From the NCBI GenBank assembly GCA_022539475.1, contig VCMS01000069.1:124001-188000 (forward strand): a stretch of 64,000 nt of DNA, given 5' to 3'. This stretch comes from Gracilaria domingensis. Taxonomy: Eukaryota > Rhodophyta > Florideophyceae > Gracilariales > Gracilariaceae. Both the position numbers and the translations under genes were made by a program. The notes under the pieces were generated by a model. The model saw only the letters and a program-made list of their open reading frames with translations. It was not told where the DNA came from and ran no database searches. Shown here in pieces: positions 1 to 9,616 of this stretch. Position 1 is the first letter of the stretch. The number at the start of each line of letters is the position of its first letter.

Positions 1-1260
1 ACGCTTGTGGTACCTTGGCTGGAGAGCCCGGAAGATCAACGAAAGGTTTACCCCAAGGGCACCTTGTTCACCTCACGTCGCCAACAGGAGGAGGTCATTT
101 TGCACTGGGGTCGCGAGCAGGTGCCGCATGTGCAGATAGCCGTCGCGTTTTACGAAGGCGTGTACTCGAAGGAGTTTGGTTCCATTCTGCCGCTGGGCGA
201 TATCACCGCCATGTTTGACCACCAACATCCGAGAGATATATGCGTGCTGGAGGAGCCGGAGCATCTCACCTGGCATCACACCGGTGCTAGATGGACAAGC
301 TTATTCAAGTTTTGCGTCGGTGTAGTTCATACCAACTATATCGAGTATGCGAAGAAGCACGGTGTGTTTGGTCCTCAGCGCGCTCTCTTTCTCAACTTTT
401 TGAACAAGTGGGTGTGTCGGAGCTACTGCCATCGCGTCATCAAACTTTCGGATGCGGTGCAGACACTGCCTCACTCCGTTACCAGCAATGTCCATGGCGT
501 TCGCGACAAGTTTATCAGCATTGGTCGCGCAAGAGACGGCAGCCCGTTCGAGAGGGGCGCCTATTTCTTGGGCAAAGTTTTGTGGGCAAAAGGGTATAGA
601 CAGCTTGTCGATTTGATGGACGAGCACTATCTAAGGACGGAGGAGCGTTTGCCCATTGACTTTTTTGGCGCAGGCCCAGACTTGGATGCTGTCAAGGCAA
701 CAGTGCAAGACAGCTATAGTCTCAGCAAGGTACAAATACACGGCTTTGTTGTCGATCATGCATCGGAATATTTGCAACGGTACAAGGTGTACGTCAATCC
801 GTCGAAGAGTGATGTGGTGTGCACCGCTACAGCCGAAGCCCTAGCGATGGGCAAGTTCGTTGTCTGCCTCAACCATCCTAGTAATGAGTTCTTTGCGACC
901 TTTGATAATTGCCTCATCTACAACACTGCGGAAGAGTTTTCTGAAAAGCTTGAGTTTGCGCTAGCGAATGAACCCAAGCCTTTGTCGGACAGCGATGCTT
1001 TCAGATTGTCATGGGAAGCTGCCACTGAACGATTCTATGACGCGTCTTATGTGCCGGCTCCGAAAACAAGCTCTGGATGGGATTCCGCGCTGGCGTTGAC
1101 CCACAAGACGATTTGCGCAACTCTTGTAACGCCACCTGCCAACAATGCCGTAAGGGAACGGTATCGCTCGGAACGGAAGACTCGGCGGCAGCTTGCACGG
1201 CAGCGAAGGAAGCGGTTGCGGCGTTCAAGGCAAAGGGTATCCATATCTTTACTGGATTGA
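1..1260 (+). CDS. Digalactosyldiacylglycerol synthase, GT4 family (5' end outside window)
   Basis: The product should transfer galactose from UDP-galactose to monogalactosyldiacylglycerol to make DGDG, a main thylakoid lipid, at the plastid envelope. The frame is open to base 1 (T-L-V-V-P-W), so about 45 N-terminal residues are missing compared with the paralog at 4300. Visible family signatures are the CVLEEPEHLTWHHTG stretch near the start, VVHTNYIEYAKKHG, NVHGVRDKFISIG, and the donor-site block SDVVCTATAEALAMGKFVVCLNHPSNEFF (split: SDVVCTATAEALAMGK then FVVCLNHPSNEFF) with the GT4-type glutamates. The C-terminal 30 residues are Arg-rich. The chain is roughly family length without its N-terminus. 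It is transcribed toward the ATP12 gene. Function is confident from conserved blocks; which isoform (DGD1 or DGD2 type) cannot be decided. Confidence 0.9.
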   Translation, partial: TLVVPWLESPEDQRKVYPKGTLFTSRRQQEEVILHWGREQVPHVQIAVAFYEGVYSKEFGSILPLGDITAMFDHQHPRDICVLEEPEHLTWHHTGARWTSLFKFCVGVVHTNYIEYAKKHGVFGPQRALFLNFLNKWVCRSYCHRVIKLSDAVQTLPHSVTSNVHGVRDKFISIGRARDGSPFERGAYFLGKVLWAKGYRQLVDLMDEHYLRTEERLPIDFFGAGPDLDAVKATVQDSYSLSKVQIHGFVVDHASEYLQRYKVYVNPSKSDVVCTATAEALAMGKFVVCLNHPSNEFFATFDNCLIYNTAEEFSEKLEFALANEPKPLSDSDAFRLSWEAATERFYDASYVPAPKTSSGWDSALALTHKTICATLVTPPANNAVRERYRSERKTRRQLARQRRKRLRRSRQRVSISLLD

Positions 1261-1836
1261 AGTCACAACGGTTAAATCGCTGACATCGGGGGCATCATGT
1301 GTAAAGTATATTTCTGCTGTATCTATAGTTCTGTCGAAGCTCATCTTCTCTGTGGTGGCATTTCTACATCTGGATTCTATTTCGGCGTATCCAACCAATA
1401 TTTCGGCTTTTGAGTTCATGCAGAAGGCATCTCTGGATCGATGGATCGGTTTTTGCTGCAGGAGATTTTTGTCGTCTTTGATCTCCATTGAGGCCTTGAC
1501 CACATCATTGTTTCGGTCTATCCGCGACTATCTGAGATTGGAGGCGAGCATTGCAGGTCAAAGCAAGCAGCAAGAAGAAGGTCTCTATGGACAACTATGA
1601 CAAAGTCAAAGATGGGTGGATTCATCCAAGTTTCCGGTAATTGGGCACTTCTGTATATATATCTAATTACCTATATAGCTGAAATAAACCTTTCCGGCGT
1701 TCACAGTTTAGCTTTGATCACATGTTCACGTGAGGAGGTCTGCTGCGCGGTCAACCAGTTCGAGTCGCGAGTATTGACCCCCGGTGAGGCGGTCGATGCT
1801 GATCAGATACAGCGCAAGAAGCAGGTATCCAAGCAC
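1261..1836. other. Intergenic, no convincing gene
   Basis: This gap between the first DGDG synthase gene and ATP12 is AT-richer than its neighbours. A TATATATATCTAATTACC tract near 1652-1670 may belong to the ATP12 promoter. Short open frames are present on both strands, but none has a recognisable domain. Confidence 0.5.
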
Positions 1837-2715
1837 ATGGCGCTGTTGCGGAGCGCGCGATCATCGCTCTCAGTCGTCCGACCTCTATCGCCCGTATGGG
1901 GACATTTTGTGAGGCGTTTGTGCGATCAAACGAGGTCTGCGGCACCGCGGATGACCGATTCCTCTGGCCTTGGTCCACGTCGCTTCTACGAGAAAGTTTC
2001 CGTGGAGGTAGTTTCGCCCTCGAGTGACGGGAAGAAAAACAGACGCGGATTTGGCATTCATCTGGATGGCAAATGTGCGCTCACATCTGCGCGACACTCG
2101 CTGATAGCGCCGTCGCAAACGCTGGCGATTGCGATTGCAGACGAATGGGATGCGCAAGAAGAGCGTCTTCGCGCGTCTTCCATGCCGCTGACTCGATTGC
2201 TCGCTGCTTCTCTTGATGTTGTTGAAGATGATATGCAGCGCTTTCAGCAAGGCATCCTGCGATACATACATACCGATTCTTTTGCGCTTCGCGCCGACTA
2301 TCCGCAGGAACTTGTATCGCGACAAGAAGAACAGTTCGAACCGGTTGGTAGACATCTGCGCGACATGGGTATCCACTTTCGAGTAGTTAAAGGAGCATTA
2401 GACGGAACGCAAGATGAAGACACGGTGAAAGCGGTGGAGAAGATTGTGGTGGGATTAGACGCGTTGCAATTGGCTGCGATGGATAGCGCAGCGGGGTGCG
2501 CGAAGAGCGTTGCCGTGGCGCTGGCGTTGTGGCATGGATTGGACGCCGAAATGGCTGTCAGGGCGGCGCGGTCCGAGGAGCTTTGGCAAGCAGACGTGTG
2601 GGGAAGCGTGGAAGGCGGACATGACATTGACCATGCGGACATAACGGTGCGAATGCGAGCGGCTGAATTGGTGTTCCGGTGCGCGGCGCTTGACGCGGCA
2701 AAGGAGAGATGGTGA
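1837..2715 (+). CDS. ATP12: ATP12-type chaperone, mitochondrial F1-ATPase assembly factor
   Basis: ATP12 binds the free F1 alpha subunit in the mitochondrial matrix and allows assembly of the alpha3-beta3 ring. The frame is open further upstream, but the ATG at 1837 is preferred. It gives 292 residues, the usual size, and an N-terminus rich in Arg, Ser and Ala (MALLRSARSSLSVVRP) that fits a mitochondrial presequence. Family blocks are visible in order: RRFYEKVSVE, FGIHLDGKCALTSARHSL, AIAIADEWDAQEE, MPLTRLLAASLDVVEDD, and the C-terminal ELWQADVWGSVEGGHDIDHAD, where the WG-x-x-E-x-x-HD pattern is typical. No intron is needed. The stop lies 57 bp from the end of the convergent thioredoxin-like gene. 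Confidence 0.88.
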   Translation: MALLRSARSSLSVVRPLSPVWGHFVRRLCDQTRSAAPRMTDSSGLGPRRFYEKVSVEVVSPSSDGKKNRRGFGIHLDGKCALTSARHSLIAPSQTLAIAIADEWDAQEERLRASSMPLTRLLAASLDVVEDDMQRFQQGILRYIHTDSFALRADYPQELVSRQEEQFEPVGRHLRDMGIHFRVVKGALDGTQDEDTVKAVEKIVVGLDALQLAAMDSAAGCAKSVAVALALWHGLDAEMAVRAARSEELWQADVWGSVEGGHDIDHADITVRMRAAELVFRCAALDAAKERW

Positions 2716-2772
2716 ACAGAAACGAGTTGTGCAGAAGGTGAACGTTTTTGAAGTAGTTAGCAACGAAAGGCT

Positions 2773-3621
2773 TTAATGATGAGTTGCGGCAGCGTGAGCT
2801 GCACGGCGTTTGCGAAAGGAAGCGAGGGCGTTGCGGGCGTTTGTGAGCTGGCAAACAAAGTACACGGCGGTGACGATGTTGGCGGCCATCAAAGTCCAGT
2901 TGACGGCTGGGCTGGCTACATGCTCACTAATGTCCAGCACATCAAACGCGGCGTCACGAATATCAGCATGGCTGAGCTGGTATCGCTGCAAGTCGGCGTC
3001 AAGGTGATCAATGGCGTCCGCCGGCATGGGCGCATTGGCGCCCACGTTGACGGCCCACGCGACCAAGTGGTTCAACGAGCGGTTGCCGCGGTAGGTGGCG
3101 CTGGTCTCCGGCGAGGCGCGCATAATGGTGGGAAAGCCCACCACCATGAGGTTGTAGTTCATCATGCTATCGGCGGCGGCGTCCACGGCCAGCAGACAGC
3201 TCGCGCGCATGCGGCGCGTCAGGCGCACCCACGTCGGCAGCAGCCGGCGCGAGTGGCGGCAGGACGGCCCGCCGTGGAAGAGCACAATGGCGTGGTGGCG
3301 GCGCGCGGCCGACAGCCGCGACAGGTTGGCGGCCGAGATGGCGTTGATGACGCCGACGTAGGCGCCGTCCGCGTACACGGCCTGCGCGCGCGCGCGGCGG
3401 CACGCCTGGTGGTCGAGCGTGTAGAAGGGCGCGCGGTGCGACGGCGTGACGCGCGCGGCGCGCAGCGCGCGCGGCGCGAAGCGCACGTGGTCGGCGCCCG
3501 TGGGCGCGGCCGTCTGGCCGCCGGCCGTGAGGCGCGCGTCCGCCACCGCCAGCAGCGCGAGGCAGCCCAGCAGCGCGCCCACGCGCGCGACGGCGCGCCC
3601 CGCGCGCACCCGACGGCGCAT
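2773..3621 (-). CDS. Thioredoxin-fold membrane protein with a CxxS site (APR-like/TMX-like)
   Basis: The 282-residue product has a hydrophobic signal or anchor at about residues 10-30 (VGALLGCLALLAVADA). A thioredoxin-like domain follows at about 105-195, and a second hydrophobic span lies near 243-258. The active-site region is GGPSCRHSRRLLP, so the usual CxxC is CRHS (residues 121-124). The cis-Pro loop is GFPT near 162-165. This layout recalls plant APR-like and TMX proteins of the secretory pathway, which carry one or no second cysteine. Such a protein may act on thiols as an isomerase or mixed-disulfide binder rather than a full oxidoreductase. The start at 3621 is chosen because it opens the signal segment; further upstream the frame runs into Ala/Arg-rich low-complexity sequence. 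It converges on ATP12. Confidence 0.65.
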   Translation of the reverse strand: MRRRVRAGRAVARVGALLGCLALLAVADARLTAGGQTAAPTGADHVRFAPRALRAARVTPSHRAPFYTLDHQACRRARAQAVYADGAYVGVINAISAANLSRLSAARRHHAIVLFHGGPSCRHSRRLLPTWVRLTRRMRASCLLAVDAAADSMMNYNLMVVGFPTIMRASPETSATYRGNRSLNHLVAWAVNVGANAPMPADAIDHLDADLQRYQLSHADIRDAAFDVLDISEHVASPAVNWTLMAANIVTAVYFVCQLTNARNALASFRKRRAAHAAATHH

Positions 3622-4299
3622 CGCGACATTGCGCCGCGCCGCCGCCGCCGCCGCGCGCGCGCCGCTTTCCGCGCCGCGTCTTGTACCGCGCTGCGCGCGC
3701 CGCCGGTAGCCGCCGCCGCGTAGCCGCCGCGTAGCCGCCGCGTAGCCGCCGCCCCAAACGTGCTCGCCGCAAGGCTTACGGCGTAAGCCGTACGCGTATG
3801 GGAGCAATAACGGCCGCGGGGCCGCGGCGGCTGAGTTCGCACGACCTCGCAGCAGACGCCGCGCGCTGCCCTTCTTCGCCCGCGCCGACGGCGCGCCGCG
3901 CGCCGCGCGCGCCGCCGCAGCCATGGCGCCGCTTTTGGCCCTCGCTCTCCCGCGCTGCCACGCCGGCGCCCCCGCCGCCGGCGCCGGCGCCGCCGTCGCC
4001 GCCGCCGCGCGACGCGTCGCCGCCGCCGCGCGACGCGCCGTCGCCGCGCGCGCAGCAGCACCCCGTGGTGGCGTTTTCGGGCCGCGTACGCGCTGTTCCT
4101 CATCGGCCGCGAGAACGCCGTCGCGCGCCGCAGAAGAGGGGCAGGGCGCCCAGGCAGCTCGCGCTGTCCATCGACCTGTTCGGCGACGAGCACGTCGAGG
4201 CCGCCTTGCTGCGCGGCGCCCCGACGCGCCCGGCCGACGCGCCGCCGCGCCAGCGCCGCGTCGTCGCCGAGGAGGCCGCAGCTCACCGCTGCGTCCGAC
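3622..4299. other. GC-rich divergent intergenic region
   Basis: This segment separates the minus-strand thioredoxin-like gene from the plus-strand second DGDG synthase gene and must hold both promoters. It is extremely GC-rich and has long Ala/Arg/Pro-rich open frames on several frames, which look like by-products of the composition. Around 3706-3752 an 11-base unit TAGCCGCCGCG is repeated about four times. No TATA box is evident. Confidence 0.55.
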
Positions 4300-5600
4300 A
4301 TGCGCACCGCGAAGAGACATGTCGTCATCGTCACCACCGCCGCCATTCCGTGGATGACCGGCACGGCGGTCAACCCGGCGCTGCGAGCCTTGTACCTGGC
4401 GAAGGACGGCCACCGAGTCACTCTGGTGGTGCCGTGGATTCCGACCGACGAGCAGCAGCTCGAGATTTTCTTTAGAGGCAGCCCGACCTTCAGCACCCAG
4501 CAGCAGCAACGCGAGTACATCCAGCGCTGGGCCGCCAGCCAAGTGGACGCCCACTTCGACGTTTTGTTTTATGATGGAGTGCATGCCCCCCACTTTGGCT
4601 CCATTCTGCAGTCGGCGCCGTTACCGACGTCATAGAAGCGCATGTCGCCGACAAGGACGTATGCATTCTCGAGGAGCCAGAGCATCTCACCTGGCATCAT
4701 TCTGGAAAGGTCTGGACTCAAATGTTCAACTTCGTCGTTGGTGTCATACATACCAATTACATCGAGTACGTCAGAGGTGTTGATTACGGCAAGGCGCTTG
4801 CGCTTCTGCTTCTTAACATGTGGGTTTCTCGCAGTTATTGCCACCGAATTATAAAGCTCTCGGACGCCGTTCAGCTTTTCCCCAACTCTGTTACTTGCAA
4901 TGTGCATGGCGTTCGCGACAAGTTCATCCGCATTGGAAAATCGCGCGGTGGTCCCTTCCCCCGTGGTGCGTACTTTATGGGAAAGGTTCTGTGGGCAAAG
5001 GGCTATGAGCAGCTCATCGACTGCATGATTGCGCATTACAACCTTACCAATGAACCGCTTCAAATCGATTTCTACGGCGCTGGACCCGATGTTGATGAAG
5101 TTCGGGAAAAAGTGGACAACCACCCTGCTCTCTCTGCTGTCAAGTTCGATGCTCGCGTTGCCGATCCTGCAAGCGAATGGTTGCAGGGGTACAAGGTGTT
5201 TGTCAATGCGTCTAGGAGCGATGTGGTTTGCACGGCCACCGCTGAGGCGTTGGCGATGGGCAAGCTTGTCGTATGCTTGGAACATCCGAGCAATGAGTTT
5301 TTTGCGACCTTCCCGAACTGCAAGACGTATCGAACGCCCGAGGAGTTTTCGACAGTTTTGCGCGATGCGTTGCAGAGCGAACCGCTTCCTCTTTCCGAGC
5401 AGGATGCGTATAGGTTTACTTGGGAGGCCGCCACGGAGAGGTTGTACGATGCGATGCGAATGCCTCTACACAAGAGCAAACCCAGCAAGGTCGGAGCCGC
5501 TCTGGCAAGTGCCCATGCCAATCTTTCGAAGATTTACCCTCAACCGGGGAAGAAACTTCAGACAGTGAGATCCAGGGACTCTCTTCACTCACGAACGTAA
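4300..5600 (+). CDS. Second digalactosyldiacylglycerol synthase (GT4), with an apparent frame break
   Basis: This is a paralog of the gene at 1-1260. The N-terminus reads MRTAKRHVVIVTTAAIPWMT then GTAVNPALRALYLAKDG, a typical DGD start. The donor-site block reads SRSDVVCTATAEALAMGKLV and keeps the conserved glutamates and PSNEFF. The frame beginning at 4300 stops at 4635, while the rest (VTDVIEAHVADKDVCILEEPEHL onward, to 5600) is in another frame. The switch falls near 4611-4616, where one missing base in a GC-rich stretch (cagtcggcgccgtt) would explain it. Sequencing error, a recent mutation and an unseen small intron are all possible. Apart from that break all blocks are conserved, which favours a working gene and a sequence error. 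A small hairpin follows the stop codon. Confidence 0.82.
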
Positions 5601-6053
5601 TGTAACTTAAGCAACACCCCCACTTGAAGAGGGGGTTGCGTGTTTAGCATGTGACCTTGTTTTTGTCTGCGTTGCTCTCTCTTTCAACTCCCGGAATGAG
5701 ATAGTTTTTGTGCCAATGAGAAGCTTAGCCAAGCACGTTTGCCATTCGTTGGAAACCAAAACAGATGTTGGAGAAGAACGACAAGCTCTTTATTTGGCCG
5801 ACACTTGTGCGCAAGCAATGTACAGAATCTTGAACCATCGGAAGCACGTTTTACCGTTTGATCGGATCTTCCTACAATACATGTATATATATACACATGA
5901 ACGTTATGTAACATTACTTCTATTAACTGAAAGACTGATAATACAACAGTACAGAACGAGACGGTTGGAACAGGATGTATCTTGACTTTCGTCCTTTTGG
6001 CAAGTTGCGTTATGTATGGTAAACTAGGTTTATCTCAGTCAACCGCTTCTTCC
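5601..6053. other. Intergenic with a 3' hairpin
   Basis: Just after the stop of the DGDG synthase gene, 5611-5639 folds as GCAAC-a-CCCC / loop / GGGGGTTGC, a short stem that may sit in the 3' UTR. The remainder is AT-rich (a TATATATATACAC run near 5885) and shows no convincing gene. Confidence 0.45.
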
Positions 6054-6926
6054 TTATACGCGCAAATCGCGAATAGCGAGCTTTTCCACAAGATCTGAAT
6101 GCCTCTTACGAAACTTTCGCAGCTGCTTAGGTACCTTCTGTCCCGAGGAACGGAAGTTTTCTTCCAAGAACCCATTCCTAATAGACTCGTCCGGTATTCC
6201 TCTAGACATGGCACAAAGAACAAAATGCCCCGCTTCTGAAGAACGATATGTTTGCACCATGGTGTTCTCGAAGAGGCGTCTTTCGTCATCATTGAACTTA
6301 ATCTTCAAAATCCGTGACACTTCATCCATTTCAGAATGTAAGTAAACCATCACGCGAGCTGTTAGGTGTTCGGCTTCATCCCTCAACTCATAAACGAGAT
6401 CAAACAGGCCACGTTTACGGTCTGCTTTTGTCCCAAAGTGAAGTTTGAGTTCCAAAATATCCCAGCATATCTCCTTTGCTCTATCTTTCTTCTTCTGTCT
6501 GCGCTTGTCGCAGAAAGCATTCTCCATCTTGAAAAAACCTTGCGTTTCAATCCACGGATAGAACACATTCTCCTCTGTATCAAAGACGCTCGTGAGAATT
6601 TCGAAGAAGCCTTCAAACCACGAGTAAAAGACAGAAAGATGGTCCATTTCTATTGAACGTTCATGGGCATGATGTAGCAACCCTTCGATCATTCGAAACA
6701 TATCTCGAAACTCCATTGCAAAGGCGTTAAAAACAAGCTGCAAGAATGAGCATTGATCCACATCTATAGGGTCTGAGAGATGTAGAGGAGTATCCAAATC
6801 GCATATCATTCTAAAAAGTTGGGCACGAGATGGGCGGCGTGGTTCATCACTTGAACCAAAGACTGAACGAAACTCTGGACCATCGTCTCCTGGAAGTAGG
6901 GGTTTGAAGAGTTCAAGGAGGCCCAT
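6054..6926 (-). CDS. Helical-bundle protein, possibly hemerythrin/HHE-like
   Basis: The 290-residue product is highly charged and mostly helical by eye. The region GLLHHAHERSIEMDHLSVFY followed by FEGFFEILTSVFDTEENVFYPWIE recalls HHE cation-binding domains, in which His and Glu residues on four helices bind a di-iron or other metal site; the EE-x-x-x-F/Y-P-W-I pattern is the best single hint. A later segment, FENTMVQTYRSSEAGHFVLC, could supply the last helix. No signal peptide or membrane span is seen. The ATG at 6926 is the first in frame; the frame stays open about 20 codons upstream without another ATG, so an upstream exon is possible. The protein could equally be an unrelated helical bundle. 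The base composition is lower in GC than the flanking genes. Confidence 0.55.
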   Translation of the reverse strand: MGLLELFKPLLPGDDGPEFRSVFGSSDEPRRPSRAQLFRMICDLDTPLHLSDPIDVDQCSFLQLVFNAFAMEFRDMFRMIEGLLHHAHERSIEMDHLSVFYSWFEGFFEILTSVFDTEENVFYPWIETQGFFKMENAFCDKRRQKKKDRAKEICWDILELKLHFGTKADRKRGLFDLVYELRDEAEHLTARVMVYLHSEMDEVSRILKIKFNDDERRLFENTMVQTYRSSEAGHFVLCAMSRGIPDESIRNGFLEENFRSSGQKVPKQLRKFRKRHSDLVEKLAIRDLRV

Positions 6927-8384
6927 ATTGCCGTTCGAAACTTTGTGAGCAACGAGTACAAACCGATTCCCAATGTTTCTAAATGGTCGCCGTCAGTTAA
7001 GATTTCTTTCAGCATAAAATATGTCGGCAGAGTGAGAGTTGACTCAGAAACTCCTGTTTGCTCATGCGTAGGACGCAGGAAAGGGGGCCTGAGACATGCC
7101 TGCCACGACTGCAATAAGTACAAAGGTACCTCAAACCACCTTCACTGAGAAAACGAACTTTCTTTGAGACTGCTGTGCCTATGAAGACGAGTTCTGCAGA
7201 AGTCTTTCAACTGAGATTGATGCGTCATAAGCAAATGAGGGTCAAGATGCAAAAGTTTCTGGTATATTGCATGGCGTGGAATGTTAGTCAGAATATCGAA
7301 CCCCGAAATGGTATCATGACGATGTATACACAGGTCGGTTATATGTCAAGTTGCAGTTTTGCTGCACTCGTGCTTGATTCTTGCGGTGGTCATAAATACA
7401 CTCTCTCCACATGGGTTTGCGAATGACCTACGTGTAGTACCTCCATAGACACCTCAGCTCCAACTACATACCAAAAGCCTTCATACGCCTACTGGGCTAC
7501 GGCAAGGAAGTTTTGTGTCTCAAGTGCTTTCAACCATAGAAAGCGTTTCGCTACCAATGAGTATCGCCTCTTCCCTCCCATGTACGTCTTCATTTAACTA
7601 TTAGAGCTCGTCTAGAGTCCGTCTGCGGAGAAGCTCACCGGCACGAGGCGTTTCGAACCTACTATATATGCTACATCAACGATTATGATCGCTCAACCGT
7701 TGCAACGTCTCTCTCCCTCGCTCTCTCTCTTTCTCTGCTTCAGTGGGAACTTTGGTAGAACCCGATACCACGACAAGCTCTAGTATTTCAAAATTCGTCA
7801 CGATTCGCTGTGAGGCAAGGGAAGTTATCAAGATCTCTTTTGTCCAGGAATCTCTATTGCCGGGGTACAACGAAAACCTTCAAAGTTTGAAGGTTTTCCT
7901 TGAAGTTCCAAGGATAGACAACAGCCTGAAGCAAGCTGCTCGTAATGCGTACTGCGCGAAGTTAAATCGGAGCCTGCGCATTCCACTTGTCGCGGCCGCC
8001 GTCAACCAAATGAGTGACACAAAACGGCCAGGCCCAAAGTGTCCTTTTTCCATTTCTAATTGAGCCATTCCGACCACGGTGTCTTACCTTCCAAGATCTC
8101 CGAGCTCAATTTCTTGTCTCCTTCTTTAACAAGCGCCCCACTGGATACCTTCGAAAACTCTTTTCCCCATAAATGGCTGAGGCAATTCAAATTGAAACGT
8201 GCTTGTGCTTTCAACTACTGTCACATTCTCAAGGTGATCTGTAGCTCACAAAGCTTTTCCCCATTCCCGCACACTACGTTGCCGTAACAAACACACGCCG
8301 CCCCGTCTCGCTGTGACACCTCAATTCGAAACGATGCTTGCAATGATCCGGAGGACTATTGCTCATCTCTTCCATCCAGTGGGC
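6927..8384. other. Long intergenic stretch without a recognised gene
   Basis: About 1.45 kb. A 106-residue frame (7743-8063, plus) and a 105-residue frame (6806-7123, minus) are open, but neither shows a known domain. The minus-strand one abuts the HHE-like gene in another frame and could be part of a 5' exon. The segment contains a CT-rich tract (about 7709-7740) and the perfect palindrome at 7872-7898. Confidence 0.45.
7872..7898. repeat. Perfect 27-bp palindrome (13-bp arms, 1-bp spacer)
   Basis: The left arm GAAAACCTTCAAA (7872-7884), a single G, and the right arm TTTGAAGGTTTTC (7886-7898) are exact reverse complements. It lies inside a region with no confident gene. It could be a protein-binding operator or an RNA hairpin. 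Confidence 0.9.
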
Positions 8385-8392
8385 TATAAAAG
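8385..8392 (+). promoter_or_regulatory. TATA box of the secreted Cys-rich protein gene
   Basis: TATAAAAG lies 142 bp before the chosen ATG at 8534, and a pyrimidine-rich leader follows. It is the best TATA match in the gene island and points to a leader of roughly 110-120 nt. Confidence 0.6.
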
Positions 8393-8533
8393 CCTCCCAA
8401 TCCCAGCATTGCAACTGCTCAGTCTCCCATCGCGCTCAACTCCCATTGCCCGCACTCATTGAAATCCTGCTCGTATTCAACAATCGCTCCCGAACTCTGC
8501 AATCTTCGTTCTTCAAGACCCAACCTGATAAAA

Positions 8534-9616
8534 ATGTTTTTGTCAACATCGTTCAAGATTACCGTGTGCGTCTTTGCGGTGACCATCTGCTCTGAATTGG
8601 TCCATGGACAGGCCGCTGAAGCCCAAGGATGTGAAATTACTGATACTTCTTGCCCGTGTTTGGAGTTCGAGTCTGACAACCTTTGTATGCAGCACCAGGG
8701 AAACAACAAATGCTTGTTGGGAAACTGCAAGCCATCATATCGTTGTGATTGTCTCGGGTATGAGATGTGTAAGAGAAGCAGCTGCTCATTGTACACGACT
8801 GATTCAGACATGGTCCCAAATGAGACTTTCCCGTTTGGATGTCATCTTACCCCTGACGCCGGAACCTGCACCACGTTTGACACCATTATGGAAACAGTTG
8901 ACGCCGCATTGAACGCACACACTGAAGTGGATGATGCGAATGACCAATCCATGTTGTTGAGCATGGAAGCCTACAGAATCGTGGCCGACATCGAAGCGGA
9001 CGTCATTGCTATGAACGATGTGCTGAGGACAATTGAACCGCTGAGGCCGCATATGACGCTCGAAGAAAGCATTGAAATCGAAAAGGAGGCTGAAAGCATT
9101 GTGGACTTCGTCGTGGAATCTGGTCGGCTTGCAGGCATCGCGGGCCAAAATGCAGCTGCGGTGTACAAAGCCAGTCGAGAGGTTACGATACTGAAGAATG
9201 AAGCCGTTGCGGCTGAGAATGAAGCCACGAAAGCGGAACGCGATCTGCAAGAGAAACAGAATGAGGCGGAGAACAACGAAAAGGCATGCCGTGAATGTAT
9301 GCAAAAGAAACAGAATGAGGCGGGGAACAACGGAAAGGCATGCCCTGGATGTGTGCAAAAGAAACAGAATGAGGCGGAGAACAACGGAAAGGCATGCCCT
9401 GAATGTAATACACGCAAGGAAAAGGTCGAAAACTTCAGGAATGCCCGTCGGGAGGCAGCGAGGAAAGCGGGCGAGGCAGCAAAGAATTGTCGTGAAAAGC
9501 AGCGGAAGGCGGCCAAGCACCGTCAGTTCGTTGAAGACCACAGGAACAAGGCAAAGGAAGCCAAGGGTCGACTGCTTTCCTTGGTTGACAAGATTAAGAA
9601 GCGAGCTGCAATCTAA
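8534..9616 (+). CDS. Secreted cysteine-rich protein with coiled-coil and 18-residue repeats
   Basis: The 360-residue product begins MFLSTSFKITVCVFAVTICS, a clear signal peptide ending near VHG-QAA. A small Cys-rich module follows (about residues 32-85, with CPCLEF, DNLCMQH, NKCLLGNC, YRCDCLGYEMC). Then comes a long helical Ala/Glu-rich section that looks like a coiled coil. Near residues 240-294 three 18-residue repeats carry a CxxC-type pair (KACRECMQ, KACPGCVQ, KACPECNT). The C-terminus is Lys/Arg-rich. Secreted or cell-wall proteins with this kind of Cys module are known in red algae, but no function is assigned. The frame is open upstream of 8534, but the ATG there is chosen because it starts the signal peptide and lies downstream of a TATA box. 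Confidence 0.8.
   Translation: MFLSTSFKITVCVFAVTICSELVHGQAAEAQGCEITDTSCPCLEFESDNLCMQHQGNNKCLLGNCKPSYRCDCLGYEMCKRSSCSLYTTDSDMVPNETFPFGCHLTPDAGTCTTFDTIMETVDAALNAHTEVDDANDQSMLLSMEAYRIVADIEADVIAMNDVLRTIEPLRPHMTLEESIEIEKEAESIVDFVVESGRLAGIAGQNAAAVYKASREVTILKNEAVAAENEATKAERDLQEKQNEAENNEKACRECMQKKQNEAGNNGKACPGCVQKKQNEAENNGKACPECNTRKEKVENFRNARREAARKAGEAAKNCREKQRKAAKHRQFVEDHRNKAKEAKGRLLSLVDKIKKRAAI
9254..9415 (+). repeat. Three tandem 54-bp repeats in the secreted protein gene
   Basis: The units begin at 9254, 9308 and 9362, exactly 54 bp apart, and each encodes KQNEA-x-NN-x-KAC-x-x-C. They differ at only a few bases, so the array is young or homogenised. Confidence 0.9.

Noticed and set aside
2776-3723. 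315-codon plus-strand frame opposite the thioredoxin-like gene
   Set aside because: It is low-complexity Val/Arg/Gly-rich and overlaps a gene with signal, fold and membrane anchor on the other strand.
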